DNA of 64,000 bases from Paenibacillus paridis (GTDB lineage Bacteria > Bacillota > Bacilli > Paenibacillales > Paenibacillaceae). The stretch lies in contig NZ_VCIX01000089.1 of NCBI RefSeq assembly GCF_006345825.1, forward strand, positions 1 through 64,000, in the 5' to 3' direction. Of this stretch, positions 43,917 to 53,053 are shown piece by piece. How positions within the stretch are numbered: the first letter of the stretch is position 1; each line of letters opens with the position of its first letter. The notes under the pieces are model-generated. The model saw only the letters and a program-made list of their open reading frames with translations. It did not search any database and was not told the DNA's origin. The position numbers and the translations under genes are program-made.

Positions 43917-44116
43917 AGATGCTTGTATAGGGAATCAACCATGCGTCCTTGCTCCGGTTCCGATGACTGCTGCCAAATCATTTCAAACAAGACGCCAAGG
44001 CCTGGCAATGCCCGCTCGTCGGCACCGATAGAGTCTTCAATAACCTCAGACAGCTCCTTAGCCGAATTATCCTGTACACGCCTAACGATGGCTTGACGCA
44101 AATCAATAACTTCCAT
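43883..44116 (-). CDS. sspI: Small acid-soluble spore protein SspI
   Basis: A 77-residue protein close to Bacillus SspI: DLRQAIVRRVQDNSAKEL at the start and LPGLGVLFEMIWQQSSEPEQ in the middle. SspI is made in the developing spore. AGGAGG stands 8 bases before the ATG. The gene overlaps the end of phnM on the opposite strand. It shows that the host forms endospores. Confidence 0.9.
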   Translation of the reverse strand: MEVIDLRQAIVRRVQDNSAKELSEVIEDSIGADERALPGLGVLFEMIWQQSSEPEQGRMVDSLYKHLHHSENANPSQ

Positions 44117-44251
44117 TTTAACAGCCTCCTGGTACATTCAAATTTACTTATTTACTTTGTCCACCAGAGGCTGTTTTCATCCGATTAGGCAAGCTGTGGT
44201 ATACTGGTTAGATCACTGCAGCAATCATCCTGCAAGGAGGATTTGGGTAAT

Positions 44252-44917
44252 ATGGCTAAGAAGCAGTACGCGGTTATCGGAATGGGACGCTTCGGCTCCA
44301 GCATTGCAAAAGCACTGACGGACATGGGTTTTGAGGTTTTGGCTATTGATTCGAATGAACAGCGGATCCAAGAGGTCGTCAATACGGTTACCCATGCTGT
44401 ATCCGCAGATTCAACGGACGAGGAAGCGCTTCGGGCGCTTGGCATAAGGAACTTTGATGTCGTCGTCGTAGCCATTGGCCAAGATATTCAATCAAGCATT
44501 TTGACGACGCTGATCTTGAAGGATTTAGGAGTTAAAACGCTAATCGTGAAAGCGCAAAATGAGCTCCATGGTAAAGTCGTGAACAAAATCGGCGCAGACA
44601 AGGTGGTTTTCCCAGAGCGGGATATGGGTCTTCGCGTTGCGCATCATCTGGTATCGCCCAATATCTTGGACTATATCGAAATTTCGGATGACTACAGCAT
44701 TATTGAAATTAAAGCACCGGTCCCCATGATCGGCCAAAGCTTGAAGCAGCTCGATATTAGGGCGAAATATAAATGCAATGTCATGGCCATTAAGAAAGGC
44801 ACTGAGATGAATATTGCTCCTTATGCAGACGATTTAATTGGCAAGGAAGATATTCTAGTCATAGTCGGCAAAAACTCAGATCTTACAAATTTAGAAATCG
44901 CTTATTCGGAAGGTTAG
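44252..44917 (+). CDS. ktrC: Potassium uptake regulatory subunit KtrC/KtrA
   Basis: A 221-residue protein with an RCK_N domain (QYAVIGMGRFGSSIAKAL, binding NAD or ATP) and an RCK_C domain (SIIEIKAPVPMIGQSLKQLD). It gates a Ktr-type K+ channel subunit encoded elsewhere. AAGGAGG stands 11 bases before ATG 44252. K+ uptake works with the betaine importer upstream in osmotic adaptation. Confidence 0.9.
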   Translation: MAKKQYAVIGMGRFGSSIAKALTDMGFEVLAIDSNEQRIQEVVNTVTHAVSADSTDEEALRALGIRNFDVVVVAIGQDIQSSILTTLILKDLGVKTLIVKAQNELHGKVVNKIGADKVVFPERDMGLRVAHHLVSPNILDYIEISDDYSIIEIKAPVPMIGQSLKQLDIRAKYKCNVMAIKKGTEMNIAPYADDLIGKEDILVIVGKNSDLTNLEIAYSEG

Positions 44918-44925
44918 AATCAACT

Positions 44926-45750
44926 ATGAATGAAAACTTTGATCCATTGCTATCATCTGTTCAAAATGACAAGGTCAAGCATTGGGCTTCACTGCTGGAC
45001 AAAAAAAACCGCGATCGCAGCGGTCAATTTTTAATCGAAGGCGTTCATCTTGTTCTGGAGGCACTGAGGGGACAAGCATCCGTGCTGACCATCGTCTACG
45101 ACACCGACCGTGGAATTCCAGAGGAGCTTAAGCTGGAACGTGAGACAAATGATTCAGAGGCTACGCTCGGTTTGGAGTGGGTACAAGCTTCACGAGCGGT
45201 CATGGCTAAATGCACAGGAACGGATACGCCTCCGCCTGTGTTCGCGATTTTAACGAAACTGTCTCCAGATTCTTCAGCATTGTATCGCAAAAACTGCCTC
45301 GTCGTTGTCCTGGACAATGTACGTGATCCTGGCAATGCCGGCACGATTATCCGCAGTGCGGATTCGGTTGGCGCCGATGCCGTGATTCTTGGCAAAGGCT
45401 GCGTGGATCTCTACAATCCAAAAACCGTAAGATCGACAATGGGTTCCTTGTTCCATTTGCCGATTATTGAAGCTGACCTGAAAGAGCTGCTTCCGCAGGC
45501 GAGAGCCAAGGGCGTAACGCTTGTTGGAACGAGCTTGCAAGCCAAGCATACCTGCTATAGCTACGATTGGAAGCAGTCGACATGGCTGCTAATGGGCAAT
45601 GAATCGGAGGGGCTTTCTCCAATCGTTCGAGACCTTGTGAATGAGTCGGTCATTATTCCGATGGTCGGCCAAGCGGAATCTCTGAATGTAGCTATGGCGG
45701 CTACGGTGCTGTTGTATGAGAGCTTGAGACAGCGGGAGCATTCCAAGTAA
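44926..45750 (+). CDS. SpoU/TrmH-family RNA 2'-O-methyltransferase
   Basis: A 274-residue methyltransferase with a substrate-binding N-terminal domain (FLIEGVHLVLEAL) and the SPOUT knot: DNVRDPGNAGTIIRSADSVG, NPKTVRSTMGSLFHLP, LLMGNESEGLS and SLNVAMAATVLLYE. It is of the RlmB/YsgA type, which methylates 23S rRNA; the exact site is unknown. It follows ktrC by 8 bases and is likely co-transcribed. Confidence 0.92.
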   Translation: MNENFDPLLSSVQNDKVKHWASLLDKKNRDRSGQFLIEGVHLVLEALRGQASVLTIVYDTDRGIPEELKLERETNDSEATLGLEWVQASRAVMAKCTGTDTPPPVFAILTKLSPDSSALYRKNCLVVVLDNVRDPGNAGTIIRSADSVGADAVILGKGCVDLYNPKTVRSTMGSLFHLPIIEADLKELLPQARAKGVTLVGTSLQAKHTCYSYDWKQSTWLLMGNESEGLSPIVRDLVNESVIIPMVGQAESLNVAMAATVLLYESLRQREHSK

Positions 45751-45815
45751 ATAAATGCAAAGCCCTGTTCATTATCTGTGGAAATAACAGAGTAGATCAA
45801 ACCTTAATCATCATG

Positions 45816-45846
45816 AAGCCCTCCTGTGTTGCAAGAGGGCTCTTTG
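45816..45846. terminator. Terminator after the methyltransferase gene
   Basis: AAGCCCTC pairs with GAGGGCTCTT around 12 bases. The rest of the gap to 46059 holds a GTTGC-rich imperfect hairpin (45959-45989) and no gene. Confidence 0.7.
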
Positions 45847-46059
45847 CATATTTTTTGATCTGATCCTTCACTCGAAAGTGATAATGAATGGCAGTCCCAT
45901 TGGGCTATCGAGCAGGTTACGATGATAGCGAAGTACCTATTATTATGTAGTATTACGTAGTTGCAACCGCAAGTGGCGCAAACGCAACCACCATGATCTA
46001 GCATCGATTCCATTGTTATCCTATAATTTAGGTATCAGATAGCAGAGGAGAGCAAGCCT

Positions 46060-46845
46060 ATGTCATTTAGTGAAAAGTTGTTGCAATTAAGAAAAGAAAA
46101 AGGTTATTCCCAAGAAATGCTGGCCGAAAAACTGGGCACAACCAGACAAGCAGTCAGCAAGTGGGAAAACGGACAAGGTTTCCCTGAAACCGAAAAGTTG
46201 CTTATGATTGGTAACTTATTCGAGGTATCCATCGATTATATGTTGAAGGAGAACGAGTTGAAGAGCGGCCCTAAAGAGCATGGGTATTATGTCAGCCAAG
46301 AGATGGCGGAAGGGTATTTGAGTCATCAGCAAAAATCATCTAATCGCGTTGCGACAGGTGTGTGCCTACTAATTATGGCTTTTTTACCGTATCTGATGCT
46401 TCGGCATGAGCCCGTCGTTTATTCCGTTCTTATCATTTTGTTGGCGGCAGGGGGAGTCGTTGTGCTCGTGTCCGCCATTCTGAAAGACGAAGAACGGTAC
46501 CATGTGCTGGGAAAAGAAGCTCTTATGCTGGATCAGGGTTATATGAAGCAATTGAAGGAACGTTTGAAACAATTGAAGAGTAGGTACACATTGGTAATCA
46601 TCGTCGGGGCTGGCATGTTAGCAGTAGGTGTGATAGCTTTTTTGCTGGAGAGAAAGGGGATCTCGGAAGGCGCACTGGTTCCATATTATCCGGTTTGCGT
46701 CGTTTTGATCGCCATGGGAACCTATATAATCATTCGAACATCTACGTTGTGGTCCTCCTATAGTCTACTTATTTACAATGAGAAGTATATCAATCGGAGG
46801 AATGACGGCTTCTGGAGAAAAATCAAGAGAAAGCTAGCCGAATAA
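46060..46845 (+). CDS. XRE-family regulator with membrane domain
   Basis: A 261-residue protein. HTH at about 5-60 (LRKEKGYSQEMLAEKLGTTR, QAVSKWENGQGFPE), a linker, then four membrane helices (starting near 95, 120, 180 and 208). Membrane-bound XRE regulators of this layout often control envelope or transporter genes. AGAGGAGAG precedes the ATG. The VanZ gene follows after 47 bases. This gene opens the AT-rich accessory region. Confidence 0.82.
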   Translation: MSFSEKLLQLRKEKGYSQEMLAEKLGTTRQAVSKWENGQGFPETEKLLMIGNLFEVSIDYMLKENELKSGPKEHGYYVSQEMAEGYLSHQQKSSNRVATGVCLLIMAFLPYLMLRHEPVVYSVLIILLAAGGVVVLVSAILKDEERYHVLGKEALMLDQGYMKQLKERLKQLKSRYTLVIIVGAGMLAVGVIAFLLERKGISEGALVPYYPVCVVLIAMGTYIIIRTSTLWSSYSLLIYNEKYINRRNDGFWRKIKRKLAE

Positions 46846-46892
46846 ACTTTGTACATGTGGGAGCCGCTTTGAAAAAGAGAAAGGATGCAATT

Positions 46893-47897
46893 ATGTATCG
46901 AGGAAAGTTGCGAAAAATCACTATAATTCTGTTAGCATTGTATACCGTTTTGACGTTCTATTTTTTGTATATAGGTTTCAACAGGGGTGCTTTTCTTCAA
47001 GATTCTAGCATGCGATATAGTCTAATGCCTGAAGGGATTCCTTTACACTTTCCGATGGGAAGGGACTTTCGTATTTGGTTTTTTGAGTTGGGCAACTTTG
47101 TAGCCTTTATTCCTTTTGGAATTGTTTTCCCGCTGCTGTTTCGCTGTAATTTCATTCGATTTATAACCTTATTTATTTTGTCTATTACGATTCTTGAAAT
47201 CTTACAAATGCTCACTCGTCTAGGATCCTTTGATATTGACGATATCATTATTAATACATTAGGGGCGACGGTAGGATTTTGGGCGCAACGGTTCGTGAAC
47301 CGTGATCGAGATAAATTTAAAGGGATTTGTCGAATCATTTTAACAGCCAGTGTACTTTCGATTGGGGTCATTGCCCTTGTTGGTGGCATTAATAATTATT
47401 TGGAAAAGGGAGGCGGCGAAGTCGTAGCCCTGAATGAACTTACAATAACAGAGGGGTCTGCACTTTGGGATGCAACCCTCTTAAGTTTTACAGCAGTCCA
47501 AGAAAAGGTTGAACCACAAATCAACATGTACAGTAGAAAAAATACAAGAACTAATGAGTTTACGTATCATTTGAATGGCAAATATAAAAAAGTGGCAGGC
47601 TATGTCGCTATACCGGATGATGTAATCAACACTGCAAGCAATGGGAAAAGTGACATCCTATTTATCGCAGATGGCACAGAAATTTATTCATTAGGTTTAT
47701 CAGCCAAAAGCGGAGAGAATCAGCTTACCTCTTTTCAAGTCCCTATAAACGGAGCAAATGAACTAACCATTAAATTAATGAACGATGACTCAAATCCGAC
47801 TACAAATGCCGTGATGTGGGACATTACTCTTACAGAACTCAACACAGGACAGAAGATTATGAACAGTATTAAAAAAGGGCTACGGTCACTTTTCTAA
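46893..47897 (+). CDS. VanZ-family membrane protein with outer domain
   Basis: A 334-residue protein. Residues 1-170 form a VanZ domain of about five membrane helices (LGNFVAFIPFGIVFPLL, LTRLGSFDIDDIIINTLGA). Residues 180-334 form an outside domain whose end (ANELTIKLMND, AVMWDITLTE) resembles NPCBM-type carbohydrate-binding modules. VanZ gives low teicoplanin resistance in enterococci; most homologues have unknown roles. AAAGGAT stands 6 bases before ATG 46893; an upstream GTG (46857) is weaker. Confidence 0.8.
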   Translation: MYRGKLRKITIILLALYTVLTFYFLYIGFNRGAFLQDSSMRYSLMPEGIPLHFPMGRDFRIWFFELGNFVAFIPFGIVFPLLFRCNFIRFITLFILSITILEILQMLTRLGSFDIDDIIINTLGATVGFWAQRFVNRDRDKFKGICRIILTASVLSIGVIALVGGINNYLEKGGGEVVALNELTITEGSALWDATLLSFTAVQEKVEPQINMYSRKNTRTNEFTYHLNGKYKKVAGYVAIPDDVINTASNGKSDILFIADGTEIYSLGLSAKSGENQLTSFQVPINGANELTIKLMNDDSNPTTNAVMWDITLTELNTGQKIMNSIKKGLRSLF

Positions 47898-47916
47898 TAA
47901 GTGTTATATCAAGATA

Positions 47917-47962
47917 ATGAAAATAAGCTTCTCTTCCATATAAGAGAAGCTTATTTTCATTA
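47917..47962. terminator. Long perfect hairpin, bidirectional terminator
   Basis: Two perfect 20-base arms (AATGAAAATAAGCTTCTCTT and its complement) around six bases, just after the VanZ gene. With A-rich and T-rich ends it can work in both directions. Confidence 0.85.
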
Positions 47963-47989
47963 CTATTGTTTTCGGGTTCTAGCCGAACG

Positions 47990-48010
47990 CAGCCTCGTCG
48001 GGCTAACGCG
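47990..48010 (+). repeat. Partial hairpin-repeat copy
   Basis: GCAGCCTCGTCGGGCTAACG matches the 3' part of the dispersed hairpin repeat (GCAGCCTCGTTGAGCTAACG in the 59.2-kb copy). The rest of the gap to 48234 shows no gene. Confidence 0.65.
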
Positions 48011-48234
48011 CTGGATAGTTACGATCATGCCCGGTGAAAACCGTACCGCAAATAGCGTTAAAGTAGAAGATTGGGTTGTAGGCTGATGCTTCGATGTAAA
48101 ACTCCAAATTGGAGACACCATTGCTGCACATGTGGAATTTTTAATATGAATGGTGCGTACTATCGCAAAAAAATTTATATCATAATATGCTCTTCTTAGA
48201 CATCGATATATCTATTTTAGGAGGAGAAGAAATA

Positions 48235-49212
48235 ATGAATAAAAGTATTACCGATTTCGAAAGTCTGATTAAAAGAGACTATGGTAATATTGCTGGAATA
48301 GTGGTGAGGCAAGGCGGCGAAAAGGTATATGAAGGTTATTTTGACGGCTACACCGCTGAGGATACCATTCATACTGCATCGGTGACAAAGAGCATTGTTT
48401 CTGCTTTGATTGGCATTGCCATCGATAAAGGCTATATCGAAAGCGTAGATCAGAAAGTATTGGACTTCTTTCCCGATTACAAGGTCAAACGCGGGGAAAA
48501 AACGATAAGGAATATCACAATAAAAAATATTCTGACAATGACAGCACCGTATAAGTATAAGTCGGATCCATATACCAAAGTTTATAAAAGCAATGATTGG
48601 ACAAAAGCTGCGCTGGACTTTTTGGGTGGTAAGAGCGGTCTTGGAGAGTTTAAATATACCACAATCGGTATACAGATTTTATCAGGAATTCTCACTAATG
48701 CAACAGGCCAGCCTGTGCTTGATTTTGCCACTGAAAATCTGTTTGAACCACTAGGAATTAATGCACTCGATAATGCCAGCGTACATTGCAAAGAGGAGTA
48801 TTTTGCTTTTCTTAAGGATAGATATGTTAGTGGTTGGGTGGTGGATCCCAAAGGCACGAACACCGCTGGTTGGGGGTTAGCCTTAACACCACGAGATATG
48901 GCGAAGATCGGCCAGCTATACTTAAATGGAGGCTCATGGAACGGCCAGCAATTTCTATCCTCAAAATGGATCGAGGAAAGCACCAAAGAAAATAGTCGAT
49001 GGGGAGAGTTGTCATACGGTTATTTATGGTGGATGGTTGACAACAAAGAACATAGTTGTTACGCAGCTTTAGGCGATGGTGGAAATGCTATTTTTGTAAA
49101 TACCAAGAAAAAAATGGTGATTTCCGTCGCTTCTCGTTTTATGCCACGTGCGCAGAACAGAATTGAATTGATTAAAAAGTATATTGTACCGTTATTTGAG
49201 GATCACGCATGA
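48235..49212 (+). CDS. Serine hydrolase, class C beta-lactamase fold
   Basis: A 325-residue enzyme with the nucleophile in SVTK (Ser49), a Tyr motif in the YKYKSD/GEFKYTTIG region and a late GDGG motif. The family includes D-peptidases, esterases and beta-lactamases. There is no signal peptide, so it acts in the cytoplasm. AGGAGGAG stands 8 bases before ATG 48235. It is a single gene without partners. Confidence 0.82.
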   Translation: MNKSITDFESLIKRDYGNIAGIVVRQGGEKVYEGYFDGYTAEDTIHTASVTKSIVSALIGIAIDKGYIESVDQKVLDFFPDYKVKRGEKTIRNITIKNILTMTAPYKYKSDPYTKVYKSNDWTKAALDFLGGKSGLGEFKYTTIGIQILSGILTNATGQPVLDFATENLFEPLGINALDNASVHCKEEYFAFLKDRYVSGWVVDPKGTNTAGWGLALTPRDMAKIGQLYLNGGSWNGQQFLSSKWIEESTKENSRWGELSYGYLWWMVDNKEHSCYAALGDGGNAIFVNTKKKMVISVASRFMPRAQNRIELIKKYIVPLFEDHA

Positions 49213-49390
49213 GTCATTCATACCACGAAAAATACAAATTTTCATCCGAAAGCAATACTATACTGTGACTTATCTTTAATATCACGAACCGTGACAAGAC
49301 ATCAAACGTTTGGAAGGAATTAGTAATTGATGGTAGAATAAATAGGAAGATGATAAGATAATAAATTTGTCCACATAAGGAGATAAAACT

Positions 49391-49840
49391 ATGGCAAATA
49401 ACCAATTACTAAGAATGGACAATGTTGGCATCGTTGTAGAATCCCTTGATAACGCAATCTCTTTTTTCGAGGAGATTGGCTTGAAGCTCGAAGGGCGAGC
49501 TACTGTCGAAGGTGAATGGGCAGGTCGCGTAACCGGGCTGGGTTCACAGTGTGTAGAGATAGCTATGATGGTTACTCCAGATGGCCACAGCCGAATTGAA
49601 CTTTCGCGATTTCTCAACCCACTTACTATATCAGATCACCGAACCGCTCCTGTAAATGCTCTCGGTTATCTACGCGTCATGTTCACTGTTAAAGACATAG
49701 ACGAAATGGTATCCAGACTCACTAAGCATGGAGCTCAGCTCGTTGGCGAAGTGGTTCAGTACGGGGACTCGTATCGGCTCTGCTACATTCGCGGAAGTGA
49801 AGGACTTTTAATCGGTTTGGCGGAACAGCTCGGTAATTAA
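49391..49840 (+). CDS. VOC-family protein (glyoxalase fold)
   Basis: A 149-residue protein with two beta-alpha-beta-beta-beta modules (MDNVGIVVESLDNAISFFEE, YLRVMFTVKDIDEMVSRL). Members include glyoxalases, ring-cleaving dioxygenases and resistance proteins; metal ligands are not clear here, so no activity can be assigned. AAGGAG stands before the ATG. Confidence 0.85.
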   Translation: MANNQLLRMDNVGIVVESLDNAISFFEEIGLKLEGRATVEGEWAGRVTGLGSQCVEIAMMVTPDGHSRIELSRFLNPLTISDHRTAPVNALGYLRVMFTVKDIDEMVSRLTKHGAQLVGEVVQYGDSYRLCYIRGSEGLLIGLAEQLGN

Positions 49841-49952
49841 TAAGTGATGCCTAAAAGAAGACTTAACTGAAATATACATTACTAGAGTAGGGTGCATCAT
49901 ATAAACACCGCAATCACGCTTCATTTCTTTGTTAAGTTAATGTTAGGGGGAA

Positions 49953-50375
49953 ATGATGAAAAGTAAAAAATGGATAACTCTGATCGTTCTTATCTTTATT
50001 TTGATATATTTTTCAGTAAGTATTTGGATGTTATCCAGTGTTAAGGCAACATTGAGAACAATATATCTTCATCCAGAGAAGGACAATCAAATAGTGCATA
50101 AACAAGTAACTGAATCCGCATTAAATAAGTTTCATAGAAATGAAATATATCCACCAAGTTCATCAAGCCAGGAGGAAATAATAGCTTACTCAACAAATAT
50201 GGGAATTGGATTACACAGTTTCTACTCAGGCACCATTTGGATTAAATATACATACAAGGCAATAGACAAAAAAACAAAGGAAGTCAAATATGGTTCTTCA
50301 AGAGTTCCACTGCAGTTAAAGGTAAAACTGAAGAATGGAAGTTGGAGAATAACGGACAAATATGAAAAACCATAA
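49953..50375 (+). CDS. Unrecognised membrane-anchored protein
   Basis: A 140-residue protein with an N-terminal membrane helix (ITLIVLIFILIYFSVSIWML, 8-27) and an outside part of about 110 residues with no known motif. It ends in a beta-rich part (VPLQLKVKLKNGSWRITDKY). GTTAGGGGG precedes the ATG. A strong terminator follows, so it is a single-gene unit. Confidence 0.6.
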   Translation: MMKSKKWITLIVLIFILIYFSVSIWMLSSVKATLRTIYLHPEKDNQIVHKQVTESALNKFHRNEIYPPSSSSQEEIIAYSTNMGIGLHSFYSGTIWIKYTYKAIDKKTKEVKYGSSRVPLQLKVKLKNGSWRITDKYEKP

Positions 50376-50418
50376 TATATCCTGCGATGGGGTTAGAAAC
50401 GAACGATAAAAAACCTTA

Positions 50419-50455
50419 AAACGCTACTGACATAATGGTGTCAGTAGCGTTTTTG
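50419..50455 (+). terminator. Terminator
   Basis: AACGCTACTGACA pairs perfectly with TGTCAGTAGCGTT around six bases, followed by TTT. Confidence 0.88.
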
Positions 50456-50494
50456 TATACTTAGAAAAAAGATGATTAGAGGCGATGATATACG

Positions 50495-51040
50495 ATGATT
50501 ACAACAAAATTAGCATTACAACGATTTGAGGAAACTGCGACATATTATATTCATGAACTGAATCAATTCAGTCTGGAGCAGCTGAGGCAAAAGCCAAGTG
50601 ACAACGAGTGGTCTATCGGACAGATGTTTCAACATCTCATTAGCTCGGCGCTTGATATGCAGCTTCGTAATATTGATCAGTGCCTGATGCCAAGCCAAGA
50701 TCCCAGGGTACCTCAAACGGAAAAAACCGAGGTTGGTGTAGCTATATTTTCTCAAGGGAGCTTCCCCCCCATTCGTATTCATGTTCCGCCTTCCCCACAA
50801 TATACTCCGGAGCAGCCGGAAAGCAAAGATCAGCTAATTCAAGGCTTATACAAAGTCATCCAGAGAATGAAGGAAATTGAACCTACCCTTGAAAAAGTAT
50901 CCAAACAAAATATAGTGACCCATCCGAGATTCGGTGGATTGAGTGCGGAGGAATGGTTTCTGCTTGTTGAAATGCACTACCGTCATCATCTTCTGCAGCT
51001 CGACCGCTTAAAACAAGGATTGATTCGGGAAGTGATCTAA
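50495..51040 (+). CDS. DinB-family protein
   Basis: A 181-residue four-helix protein. The metal-binding His residues are in IGQMFQHLISS (helix 2) and EMHYRHHLLQLDRL (helix 4), as in DinB/YfiT proteins, some of which are thiol-dependent transferases. GATTAGAGGCGATG precedes the ATG. Confidence 0.85.
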   Translation: MITTKLALQRFEETATYYIHELNQFSLEQLRQKPSDNEWSIGQMFQHLISSALDMQLRNIDQCLMPSQDPRVPQTEKTEVGVAIFSQGSFPPIRIHVPPSPQYTPEQPESKDQLIQGLYKVIQRMKEIEPTLEKVSKQNIVTHPRFGGLSAEEWFLLVEMHYRHHLLQLDRLKQGLIREVI

Positions 51041-51254
51041 ACATGTTACAGATTAAAGATTTATTAGAACAGCTTAGCGTCACTCGAGAGAACCGAAATG
51101 GGGGTATTCCATCCACTACGGTCATTTTGTGATCGGCTGCTTCATTATGTTAGCGGGTAGTTTCAAAAGGCTTTTAAAAATCGTGTACCTGGAAGGAATT
51201 ATTTATTTGCAACTAGAATGTTACAAATAAACTAAATTCTGAGGAAGTGGTTAT

Positions 51255-51515
51255 ATGAGTTATGATGTCCATATTACTAAGGCAAAGCATTGGATATATA
51301 GTGAAAAAAATCCTATAACCGTTGAAGACATAGAGAAGGTTTCTGATCTCATAGAAACATTCAAGGGAGTACCTTTTCAATATAAAGATGGCAGGCTTAT
51401 GATAAGTGGTGCTGACGAGAGGGTATTTGGACTTATGATCGAAATTGCAAATAGAATAGATGCTCGGGTTCAAGGAGATGAAAGAAATTTTACATCCAAA
51501 GTATGGTACAGGTAA
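51255..51515 (+). CDS. Unrecognised small protein
   Basis: An 86-residue protein starting MSYDVHITKAKHWIYSEKNP, with no membrane part. I recognise no defined family. Its start and size resemble small bacillar proteins sometimes annotated as immunity-like, but this is weak. GAGGAAGTGG precedes the ATG. It overlaps the next frame by up to 56 bases. Confidence 0.6.
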   Translation: MSYDVHITKAKHWIYSEKNPITVEDIEKVSDLIETFKGVPFQYKDGRLMISGADERVFGLMIEIANRIDARVQGDERNFTSKVWYR

Positions 51516-51723
51516 AATTATTGAAATACTTGGTGAAGGAATGGATACAGAACTTGTAGTGAAGTTTATTGATAAAGAAAAGACAAACACGATTATTAGC
51601 TTATTACGCACCAATAAGCTTCTAAATAATCTTATTTCAAAGATGAGCAATCGAAAAGAAATCACATTAACCGTACTATGGTATAACCAAAGATATACGT
51701 GTACAAATTTTTACATCCGATAA
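51478..51723 (+). CDS. Small protein with UvrD C-terminal-like motif
   Basis: About 81 residues. The segment KEILHPKYGTGKIIEI followed by ELVVKFID resembles the short HPKFGxGxV module at the end of UvrD/PcrA helicases and in small stand-alone proteins. The start is uncertain: ATG 51478 sits directly after CAAGGAG, and ATG 51460 lacks a ribosome site. It lies within the end of the preceding gene in another frame, so its reality is not sure. Confidence 0.45.
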   Translation: MKEILHPKYGTGKIIEILGEGMDTELVVKFIDKEKTNTIISLLRTNKLLNNLISKMSNRKEITLTVLWYNQRYTCTNFYIR

Positions 51724-51741
51724 AGGAGGGGAGTGAGCAAT

Positions 51742-52170
51742 ATGGCAAATATTGAGCACTTACAGACCGTGAATGTTCCAGCTAAAAAGGTATATGAAGC
51801 ATTAACCACTGCAAAAGGACTTTCAGAAATATGGACAAATGAACTACTAGTCAATGATCAGATCGGTAGTATAAATGAGTTCCGATTCGGGGGCAAAGGC
51901 TTAACAAAGATGAGAGTTGATGAGCTTGTTACCGATAAAAAGATTTTGTGGCAGTGTGTGGATTCAGATCCACAATGGATAGGTACGACAATTTCTTTTG
52001 AGATGGAGGAAAAAAACGGGAAGACTTCAATCATTTTTCGTCAAATGAATTGGGAGGAAGTAACCGCATTTTATCGCGTATGTAATTATAACTGGGCTAT
52101 TTTTTTGTTCAGTCTTAAACAGTATTGCGAAGAAGGCGAAGGTCTTCCTTATCATAAACGGAAGTTTTAG
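51742..52170 (+). CDS. SRPBCC/AHSA1-family protein
   Basis: A 142-residue START-like fold protein: LQTVNVPAKKVYEALTTAKG, LSEIWTNELL, then WIGTTISFEMEEKNGKTSII and a long C-terminal helix. Proteins of this family bind hydrophobic ligands or Hsp90; no function can be given. ATG 51742 follows GGAGGGG at 10 bases. Confidence 0.85.
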   Translation: MANIEHLQTVNVPAKKVYEALTTAKGLSEIWTNELLVNDQIGSINEFRFGGKGLTKMRVDELVTDKKILWQCVDSDPQWIGTTISFEMEEKNGKTSIIFRQMNWEEVTAFYRVCNYNWAIFLFSLKQYCEEGEGLPYHKRKF

Positions 52171-52255
52171 AACCATTGAAAACACGGATGGGTGGACTAA
52201 AGTACATAATCCCGAGAACTGATTTCGGAAGTAATGGGTAAGTACGAAGAAGTTG

Positions 52256-52328
52256 TCACACTATAGCTCAATAAAACAATAAAGCAGCCAATCATTATGA
52301 TTGGCTGCTTTATTACGCTAACAGGCAG
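52256..52328 (+). repeat. Hairpin-repeat copy A
   Basis: CACTATAGCTCAA, then a perfect hairpin AATAAAGCAGCCAATCA (52279-52314), then ACGCTAACAGGCAG. It has the same order of boxes as the copies at 54.3-59.2 kb. The hairpin can also work as a terminator. Confidence 0.75.
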
Positions 52329-52404
52329 GAAAGTATGGTAATATATAGGAATAAGATTAGGCTAGTTCAATGCACTCCAGTTATTAAGCGAGGGTGATTA
52401 TTCA

Positions 52405-52806
52405 ATGAGCAGTAAAGGAATGAAAATTCTAATAGTCATAACCTGTTGTATATTATTGGTATTACTAATGAATCCAATTTCATTGAGCGCCTACTATAAT
52501 AATTATCGACTAAACAAATTTGAAAAGAAATTGTTCAATCTTTCATTACCACCAAATACAAGGGAACTATCTAAATATTCAAAAGTCGGCGGATTATATG
52601 GTAATGGTGATAATTGCGACTTTTTAGCAAGAAGAAAAATTGTAAGCAGTTTAGATATAGAGGAATTAATTAAGTTTTATAATACAGATAACAAGGGAGT
52701 ACAAATAATAATTAACTATATTGAACAATCGAGCGAAGGAAATATCGTTGAATTGGAAGTCGTTGAAGAAGGAAAAAATTCATATTTTGATCTTCGTTGT
52801 ACATAA
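52405..52806 (+). CDS. Unrecognised membrane-anchored protein
   Basis: A 133-residue protein with an N-terminal membrane helix (ILIVITCCILLVLLMNPISL) and an outside part that is Asn/Lys/Glu-rich with no known motif. GCGAGGGTG precedes the ATG. The very low G+C suggests transfer. Confidence 0.6.
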   Translation: MSSKGMKILIVITCCILLVLLMNPISLSAYYNNYRLNKFEKKLFNLSLPPNTRELSKYSKVGGLYGNGDNCDFLARRKIVSSLDIEELIKFYNTDNKGVQIIINYIEQSSEGNIVELEVVEEGKNSYFDLRCT

Positions 52807-52867
52807 AATGATTGATCTAACGTGGAACTATAGCAAATGCCAGTCAGAAAAGGAGGAGGTTATTTTA

Positions 52868-53053
52868 ATGATATTTTTTCTTTTCAGCGCTGTATACCTT
52901 GTGCCATTATTTAGTTTTCTATTTGTAATTACCTTGCTGAAAGCGATTGAAAAAATAGTAAATAAAAGACGTTACGGGAAAGAGATGTTTTGGAGTGCTG
53001 CCTTTTTTTCCTTGGTTATGTGGTCTATTAGTGTTTCATCATCGTTGAACTAA
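52868..53053 (+). CDS. Small two-helix membrane protein
   Basis: A 61-residue protein with two membrane helices (FLFSAVYLVPLFSFLFVITL; FWSAAFFSLVMWSISV) and a basic loop between. AAAGGAGGAGG stands 8 bases before ATG 52868, a near-ideal site, which is why I accept this short gene. Its stop codon is part of a CTAACGGG repeat box. Confidence 0.6.
   Translation: MIFFLFSAVYLVPLFSFLFVITLLKAIEKIVNKRRYGKEMFWSAAFFSLVMWSISVSSSLN

Noticed and set aside
45804..46013. Minus-strand Cys-rich frame of 69 codons
   Set aside because: It lies over a terminator and a promoter region, has no clear ribosome site and resembles no family.
47901..48086. Plus-strand frame of 61 codons after the VanZ gene
   Set aside because: Its first half is the terminator hairpin and the next part is the partial repeat copy; there is no ribosome site.
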